Part shown: one piece after another, positions 56,978 through 64,000 of the stretch
Layout of the letters: every line of letters begins with the position of its first letter
How positions within the stretch are numbered: position 1 is the first letter of the stretch
Source of the DNA: Dillenia suffruticosa
Taxonomy: Eukaryota > Streptophyta > Magnoliopsida > Dilleniales > Dilleniaceae
Length of the DNA: 64,000 nt
NCBI GenBank assembly: GCA_033439265.1
Contig: JAVTVX010000035.1
Location: 19,184,001-19,248,000, forward strand
Reading direction: 5' to 3'
Notes under the pieces: generated by a model
Seen by the model: the letters and a program-made list of their open reading frames with translations, nothing else
Told to the model about the DNA's origin: nothing
Databases searched by the model: none
Position numbers and translations under genes: made by a program

Positions 56978-59680
56978 GAGACTATTGATGGGCTTTATAA
57001 ATTGGCCATAATGGTCAGTACAAATTTGTATTGGTCTCCACCACTAGCATTATGAGCTGTGGCGAGGGTAGAAATGGGATATGTCCCTATATTGTGAATA
57101 TCAATATTCTTAAGGGCTGTTGCAATGGGATATTTCCCTGTATTGGGAGAATAGATATTCTTAAAGGTCTTTTTATTTATGTATTTGACTTTCTTCAGTT
57201 TTAATCTTCTCCAAAAATTTCTGAAGGAATTGTTTAATGTGAAAGGTGAAATCGGGATCAAGAAGCTATTTTGAGTTCTCCACAGTGGGATGTTGAGTTT
57301 TTGAGTCTCTAATCTCTCAATTCTCTGCTGTGGAAAAAGACTACAAGGTAAGATTCAAATTGTTGTCCTTCTATTTTTTTGATTCAATAAAATCTGAACT
57401 GTTATTATCATAAGTTCTGGATGTTAATCCAAAATGAAATTCGGTCCATGATGTTACGCGATGTTTCTAAGTTGGACATCAGCCAAAATTGATATTATCA
57501 TAAGTTTGTCATTCCAGTCCTTGGAAGTTTATTTCTTATTTATTCAATTTTTTCTTCCTTTGGTGCCCTGTAAGGTAGGCGATGGTTCTTGTGTATTATT
57601 TTGGAAGGATAGATTCATAGATTGAGGATTCGCCCTTTTCCATTTCTTTTTCTTGCCTTTATAGGTTATCTAGACTTCCTTATGCTCCTATCAAAGATTC
57701 ATATAATTGGGAGGGCCAATCATCTTCTTTGGATCTTTGTTTCTTTAGGAATCTTAACGATAAAATGGCTATTGAGTTTTCTTCTGAGTGCAATAATGAT
57801 AGGTTTTGTCTTAGGAGTCTCCTAATTTGTTCGTTATGAACTTTAGAAATTTTAGAGGGAAGAAAGATGTTTGGCTGTTGTGGAATGCCCATTATTGTTC
57901 ATCCCATCATGTACTTCAAGGGAGAGAAATTCTAGAATTTTCCGCAATCAAACTATTGAACCTTCTCTTTTTGGGCTCTCACCTTGAGACTTTATTAAAT
58001 AAAAAAAAATAAATTTTGAATATTTGAAGAGGGATTGGAGAACAATTGTGCATTAGTTCCTGTATTCTTTTGTTCCTTATTACTTCAAAGATTTTCCTAT
58101 TCTTGGGAGTTTTTGTATATTCTTTCTTATATTTGATACATTCTTTTTTTCCTACCCCCCCCCCCCAAAAAAAACCATGGCTTAAATGTTTATTGAACAT
58201 ATTAACTTTCAGAGTGTTGACAAACAAGGAGAAAAGACTCCATTGATTATCACTGAGTCACTTGAGAGAGAGAGAGAGAGAGAGAGATAGGTTTCATGGT
58301 GAAAGAGGTTGCTTGAGATGTTACATGGTGAATGGTTGCTTGAGCGCCTCCGTTGGCAAAAGGTTGCTTAAGTTAGTAGCACTTAGCTCACATCCATTTG
58401 TACAACAAAGAGTACACCAACAACTAAATATGGCAATTCCTATGAAAATTAACTCCTAGCTATTAATTGTGGTTACTATCCATATTCCCTGGAACAACAA
58501 ACTTATGAGTCCCATGATTAACTCTCTTTTATTTCTAGCACTGTTATTCAGTCTACTGTTTTTAACACACCCATAAAGCTTCAGGTTGGGTTCGATGATT
58601 TTTTTGAATGAGTCATCATTGCCAATTCACGTTCCGACAATTAACTAGGGTTTTTCCTTATTCATTGTCATACTTGCTGTGAACATTATTTCTCTATTAA
58701 TGTGCAAAATTATTGTGTACTCGTTTTTTGATTTTCACGTGTTTTATCAATCTTCTTTCTCTTGTTCTCAATGAGAGAATATATGGAATATTATTCTCCT
58801 AATATCCTTGGCCTGTCTCTTGCACTCAATTGATTTTCTAATAGCAGCTCAGAAGTTCTCCAGTTTCATTGGTTTTTCCATCTACATAAAGCCAGTTTCT
58901 TGAACCTATGAAGTTGTAAATTTTCCAGTTATGCATCACTCGTTTGATGTCTACGTCTTACCTCAAATTAATAGCTATTTTGATTATTCCAACTATTATA
59001 TCTTTGTGAAAAAAATCCCTTGATGCTCTTTGAAGAACAAATATACAAAATGACCGGTATTGTAACTTCATTGGACTGCTATTTGTGTAGAAAAAAAGAA
59101 AAAAAATACAGTTGTGGACTATGATTTTAGGACAGGAAAATTTAGGAGTTAAATGGAAATTTACTGAGGTTCACAAATATGAGATTAGTCTCTAACTTAG
59201 AATACAGGGCTGAAAAATCTGCCTATTACTCTGTAGAGGATATCAAATCTTCATGTGTTCTAAGGTTCAAAGGTTCTTTTTTTTTTGGTTTTTTTTTTCT
59301 TTTTTGTTTTGAAGTTTCAGTTAACTTTTATATAATGACCATTTGGGTCATTTGGCAAGTCACAACTGTGTTTTGCTTATTCTTGTTATCTATTTTATCT
59401 TTCCTGGCATTGTTCCTTTTTCTCCCTTTCTATTTATTTATTTATTTATTGTCTCTTTATCAAGTGCAAGTGTTGTCTAAAGTGTAAGCCATCTCATTGC
59501 CTGGAATTTGCATTTGTTTCTTTTTAATGCTATCAGTATTTAAGTTATTTGTGTTCCTCCAAGCTTTCTGGAGATTATACTAGTAATAAATGTTAGGAAA
59601 TTGGCTTTGCAGCTCTTTACATCTCCATAGTCCATTTATCAATAATGTCTTGTTGAAACTGTTATTTGTGATATATCCAG
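54671..59680 (+). other. Leader intron(s) of the MBD2-like gene
   Basis: About 5 kb with no coding exon. It contains a G-rich stretch at 55036-55055, a T37 homopolymer at 56937-56973, two ~51-bp related units near 57071-57175 (AATGGGATAT...TATTCTTAA), an L1-like fragment at about 57568-57830, a C-run at about 58157-58170 and a (GA)n run at about 58264-58288. Confidence 0.55.
57568..57830 (+). pseudogene. L1-type LINE fragment (ORF2 C-terminal region)
   Basis: VGDGSCVLFWKDRFID (about 57572-57620) is the start of the zf-RVT region of plant L1 ORF2 (family form VGDGSxVxFWxDxW). About 60 bp further, in another frame, it reads RLPYAPIKDSYNWEG and LCFFRNLNDKMAIEF, also as in plant LINEs. At least one frame change and stops; a short dead fragment. 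Confidence 0.55.
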
Positions 59681-60280
59681 ATGCAGTCACATCTTGGAGG
59701 AGCTAAACATGAAGCGAAAAGGGAATCAGATGACTCTGAGAGTTTGGGAAACCATGTTCACACAGAAAATGCTTTTGAAGAACATGTAGATACTTCTTCA
59801 CATGAAGAGGATTCTAATGTTGCTGGTGCTTCTGATGATGATAATCAATCTTCTGAAGAAGCTCAAAATCAATTAGTTGTGTATGATCCTCTGGCAAATG
59901 GTGGAGATGCAATTGAAGCTGTTCCTGAGTCTCTTGTGTTTCCATCTGTTCCAAGATACTCAACCCCAAGTACCCCTCCTAAAGTTTTGCCATCTATTGG
60001 GGCTTTTACTGTCCAGTGTGCCAGCTGTTTTAAATGGAGGCTTATACCAACCAAGGAGAAGTATGAAGAGATACGTGAACATATACTTGAACAGCCTTTT
60101 GTCTGTGAGGCAGCTCGTGAGTGGCGGCCTGAGATATCATGTGAGGATCCAGCAGACATTTTACAAGATGGGAGCAGGGTCTGGGCAATTGACAAGCCTA
60201 ATATTGCTCAGCCTCCTCCTGGTTGGGAACGTCTACTAAGGATCAGAGCGGAAGGAAGCACGAAATTTGCTGATGTGTAT
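59681..60280 (+). CDS. MBD2: MBD2-like methyl-CpG-binding-domain protein, first coding exon (partial)
   Basis: The exon opens directly with ATG after acceptor TATCCAG. It encodes 200 residues: an acidic, Ser-rich N-terminus (about 1-70), then a CW-type zinc finger (about 107-160) with Cys113, Cys116, Cys142 and Cys154 and Trp119 in QCASCFKWRL. The start of a methyl-CpG-binding domain follows (PPGWERLLRIRAEGSTKFAD, 180-199). CW followed by MBD is the architecture of plant MBD1/2/4/12; the sequence is closest to what I know of MBD2. Such nuclear proteins read chromatin: CW fingers bind methylated H3K4, while many plant MBDs of this group do not bind mCpG strongly. The exon ends at GTGTAT|GTATTT, phase 0. 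The rest of the MBD must lie beyond the RTE LINE and the right edge of the window. Confidence 0.88.
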
Positions 60281-60640
60281 GTATTTCCTTGCACCTCTCT
60301 CTCTTTCTCTCTCTCTCACAAAGATACACACATTCGCAAAGATTTTGGTCTGCACATATAGATGGGTGTGCATCTGTATGTGTTTGATATTAGTACCTGT
60401 CTCATCAGACAAGTAATCATTTTGTGATAACCTTTATTTGCTTTGGTTCTACCTTATTAGTACTGCTATCTAATATGTTTCTCTAAATGACTTATCTATG
60501 CTTCTAGGCCTCTTTGTGTAAAGCACAGATGCAGTAAGCTTTACATATCCGGCTGATTCACGGCATTTGTGGTAGCCTTTGGCTTGATTGATACGTTGGA
60601 ATCGTTATACCTTTTTTTTCGATTCAATTTTTCTTTTTAT
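60281..60640 (+). other. MBD2-like intron before the LINE
   Basis: Starts GTATTTCC with a (CT)n run at about 60295-60316. No further exon found. Confidence 0.7.

Positions 60641-60641
<1 letters not shown>

Positions 60642-60671
<30 letters not shown>
60642..60671. repeat. (CAA)n, the 3' tail of the RTE LINE
   Basis: Ten CAA repeats; on the LINE's own strand a (GTT/TTG)n tail. Confidence 0.95.
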
Positions 60672-63660
60672 CCTAATCCTTAATCTCAACAATTTGGTGT
60701 CGACCATTTGAGAGACAAGTATGAGGATTTAAATTAAAAAAATATAAATATAAATAAAAGTAAAAATATAAATATAAATTAAAAAAATGAATAGATAAAA
60801 ATAAATAAATAAATAAATACGATGGTTTAATTTGTGAGAATTCTTTTACGCTACTTATTCCTATCTAAAGTTATTTTCTCGTATAAACCTTTAATTATCA
60901 TATCTTTACAGATAACTTACATATAAGTTTTCAGCGGTCTGCCTATACGTTTTACTAAATCTCTTATATTCAAATTTTTGACTTTTCTAACCGGTGCATT
61001 TTCGGGTCTTCTTTGCATATGCCCAAACCATCTCAGACGACACTCGCATTTTATCTACAATTGAACTAATTTTTAATTTTTTACGAATCTATTTGTTTTT
61101 AATTTTATCTCTTTTAGTTTTACCACACGTCCACCTAAACATTCTCATTTCTGCTACCGTCATTTTTTGTTCTTGTTGTTGTTTAATAGTCCAACACTCA
61201 GTACCATACAATAATGTAGGTCTTACTGAGGTTCTATAAAACTTTCCCTTCAAATGCAGTGGCATCGTGTATTCACAAAGAACTCCGGATGCTTTTCCAT
61301 TTCATCAAATCTGCTTGAATCCTATGATTCACATCTCCATCTATATTGCCATCATTTTGAATGATAGAACTAAGATATCTAAATCGTTCACTTTTTGGTA
61401 TATCTTGTCCATCTAATTTAATCATTTCTTCATCATTCTGATCATTGTTGCTAAATCTACACCTCATATACTCAGTTTTCGATCTACTCATTTTAACCCT
61501 CTAGATTCTCGTGTGTTTCTTTATAACTCTAATTTAGCACTAATACCCTCTCTAGCTTCATCAATCAACACTATATCATCTGCAAAATGCATACACCATC
61601 GTATTTCATGTTGAATGTTTTTTGTGATTTCGTCTATTATTATTGCAAATAGAATGAGACTTAATGTTGAATCTTGATATAGGCCAATGTTAATGGGAAA
61701 ACTATCGTTTATACTCCCGCAAGTTCTTACATTGGTTACAGCTCTATCATAAATATCTCTAATGAGATTAATGTATCTCCAGGAGATCCATTTCTTCATT
61801 AGCGTCCAGCACAATATGTCTCTAGGAATTCTATCATATGCTTTTTTTAGATCAATTAATACTATATGTAGGTCTCTCTTATGTGCTCTATATATCTTTA
61901 TCAAATGTCTTAATAAGTGGATTGCCTTAGTGGTGGATCTTCCTAGCATAAATCCAAATTGATTTTGAGAAACATTTATCTTAAATCTTAATCTATATTC
62001 TATTACTCTTTCCAATAATTACATTGCATGGCTCATAAGTTTAACTTTTCGATAGTTTGAGCAATCTTGTATGCCTCATTTATTCTATATAGTGGTACAA
62101 TTATACTCTCCCTCCATATTTGGGGCATTCTCTTAATTTGTCAAATTTTGTTAAAAATATCCGTTAACATTAATATATCAAATTCATCCAAACATTTTCA
62201 CACTTCTATGGGAATATCATCTGGTCCTATGGTTTTATTATTCTTCATTCTTTTTTAAGCCTCCTTAACTTCATGGGAATGAATCCTACGTTTAAAGTCT
62301 CTATTAATCTCTTATATAGGTATATCGATATTTTCTATATCTGTTGTACTCTTAACATTAAAGAGATGATCGAAATAATCCTTTCAACACTTTCTTATGT
62401 CATCATTCTTTACAAATATACTATTGGTTTCGCTCTGAATACATCTAATACCATTTAGATCTCTTCCCTTTTTCTCCCTTAATTTGGCAATTCTGTAGAT
62501 CTCTCTTTCTCTGTCTTTAGTCTCTAGTCTCTAGTCTCTTGTATATTTCATTATACACTTTACTCTTTGATTTTTGGATAATCTTATTCACATCTTTTTT
62601 TACACTTTTGTATTTTTCATATGTATCACTATTACTATTACCTTTAAACTTCTTAGAACACTTTCGTTTGGTTCGGATGACAATTTGTTTTTCTTCATTC
62701 CACCACCATGATTTCTTGCCTATGGGGACCGGACCGTTAGATACACCAAAAATCTCCGTACTTATATTCTTAACATTAGTAGACATCTCTTCCCACATTG
62801 TTTCCGAATCACCATTACTGGACCAATTTGCTATTTGAATTAATTTATCTCTAAAGATAGTCATCTTTTCTTCTTTTAGATTCCACCACTTAATTCTTGA
62901 CTCCACAAATGGATGACACTTCTTTTCCTTTTAGACACACATATATCTAGGACTAGGAGTCTATACTGAGTTGCTACATTTTCCCTCGGTATAAGCTTAT
63001 AATCCTTACGGGTCATTTTATCATCTCTCCTAATGAGAAAGAAATCTATTTGACTAGCATTAGATCCGCTTTTATATGTAACTAAGTGCGCATCTTTTTT
63101 CTTAAAGATAGTGTTTAAAAGTATCAGATCAAATGCTGTGGCAAATTCTAAAATAGTATCTCCTGCCTCATTTCTACAACCAAATCCAAAGTTTTCATAT
63201 ACAACTTCGAATTCTTCATTCCTCTCTCCAACATGTCCATTTAAATCTCCTCCAATAAATAACTTCTCTACGCTAGGTATGGTTTGATAAATTCATCTAA
63301 ATCCTCTAAAAATTGTCTTTTACTAATTGCATCTGTGCCTATTTGGGGCGTACACACACTGACTATATTAATTACGTTTTCTCAATCTACTAACTTAACA
63401 AACATAATTCTATCTCCCTTCCTTCTTATCTCTATTACATCCTCTAGTAGATCCTTATGTGTAATTATTCCTACCCCATTCTTAGTTCTATCCCTATTTG
63501 TATACCAAAGCTTATGACCATAAGGTTCTACTACTTTAGCCTTATCCCCCACCCACCTAGTTTCTTGAAGACACAAGATATGATTCTTTCGTCTATTCAT
63601 TGTTTCTCCTCTCTCTCCTAACTTGCCTATCAAAGATCCTATATTCAATTTTACTTTTTC
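60642..63660 (-). mobile_element. RTE-clade LINE, ~3.0 kb, degraded
   Basis: A minus-strand non-LTR retrotransposon. AP endonuclease: NIGSLIGKLGERG and LCLQETRWVGDKAKVVEPYG, then NGVGIITHKDLLEDV (about 63645-63400). Linker: KKSWWWNEEKQ (about 62705). Reverse transcriptase: GRSTTKAIHLLRHL, DLKKAYDRIPRD and the catalytic FADDIVLID (about 62015-61540). C-terminal part: SKTEYMRCRFSN and PKSERFRYLSSIIQNDG (about 61490-61330). The 3' end is a (GTT)n tail (CAA repeats 60642-60671 on the plus strand), typical of plant RTE elements. Several stops and frame shifts separate the pieces; the far 5' end is probably truncated. It sits in an intron of the MBD2-like gene, opposite in sense. Confidence 0.9.
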
Positions 63661-64000
63661 TATATTTATTTATTTTATTCACTAGTATGTTGTTTCAATT
63701 CTTTTCTTGAATGTATTTACTCGTTCCAACAATATGATTGTAATCATAACAGCAATTCACTTAGTCGTTAAAAGGAGTCAGTTGCTTGATGGGCTTACTG
63801 CATGGATAAGTTGTGCAGTGCAGAAGCTTGTTATTTCATACCTAATACTACTAGCACTCTTTAGATATAGGCTGAGCTGTTGATTGTTTATCTGAATGAG
63901 AATGTGAAAACAGCTTCCAAGTGGAAGTCCTGTCTTGTGTTTAACTCCATGTTGGATATATAGCCCTCATGCAACCTTTATCCAACATGTTCTAGATATT
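63661..64000 (+). other. Continuation of the MBD2-like intron
   Basis: No exon recognised before the window ends. Confidence 0.5.

Noticed and set aside
59179-59487. 102-codon hydrophobic frame before the MBD2-like exon
   Set aside because: T-rich intron sequence gives Phe/Leu runs that mimic membrane helices; no family match.

Overview
The window is nuclear DNA of a flowering plant, almost certainly a eudicot. Protein-coding genes have plant introns, spacers are AT-rich, and the repeats are plant families: Ty1/copia, Ty3/gypsy, MULE and hAT MITEs, an RTE-type LINE and a tRNA-derived SINE. I recognise four host genes. No CRISPR array, bacterial operon, rRNA gene or intact tRNA gene is visible. 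I cannot name the species.

Left third (1-25.2 kb): one minus-strand gene for a small organellar PPR-type protein runs from about 24.85 kb leftward to at least 5.66 kb. Five short coding exons (10, 36, 37, 48 and 71 codons, all phase 0) join in frame with good splice sites. Its introns are packed with retroelement fossils: a copia at 18.4-23.2 kb, a copia at 12.7-17.7 kb, a gypsy at 7.3-11.1 kb that holds an antisense gypsy tail, and a foldback element at 4.2-5.2 kb. A copia relic, itself split by a small LTR element with a 5-bp target duplication, fills 1-3.1 kb. The 3' coding end of the gene was not found in the window.

Middle (25.2-36 kb): no host gene. It holds a decayed MuDR-type MULE transposase (27.1-29.06 kb) followed by a 0.4-kb hairpin MITE, a very clean hAT MITE with an 8-bp target duplication (31.76-32.24 kb), and long AT-rich spacer.

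Right half (36-64 kb): a two-exon leucine-rich-repeat receptor kinase of the CEPR2 type (36.33-40.16 kb, plus) is followed 1.2 kb later by a single-exon TOM7 gene (41.32-41.56 kb, plus). Then come a SINE with a 16-bp target duplication, a 1.1-kb long inverted-repeat element, and an old minus-strand copia (48.2-54.3 kb) carrying an internal 0.97-kb tandem duplication. From about 54.5 kb a plus-strand gene for an MBD2-like CW/methyl-CpG-binding-domain protein begins. It has a 5-kb intron in its 5' leader, one coding exon at 59.68-60.28 kb, and a next intron invaded by an RTE LINE; the rest lies beyond the right edge.

The host genes do not form a pathway: organelle RNA or gene-expression protein, peptide-hormone receptor, mitochondrial import subunit and chromatin reader. 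The theme of the window is how much transposon load the introns and spacers carry. I found nothing I can defend as a wholly new biological system. The best leads are the foldback elements, the altered glycine-rich loop of the CEPR2-like kinase, the overlap of gag start and primer-binding site in the youngest copia, and a compact GC-rich hairpin at 29.86 kb.
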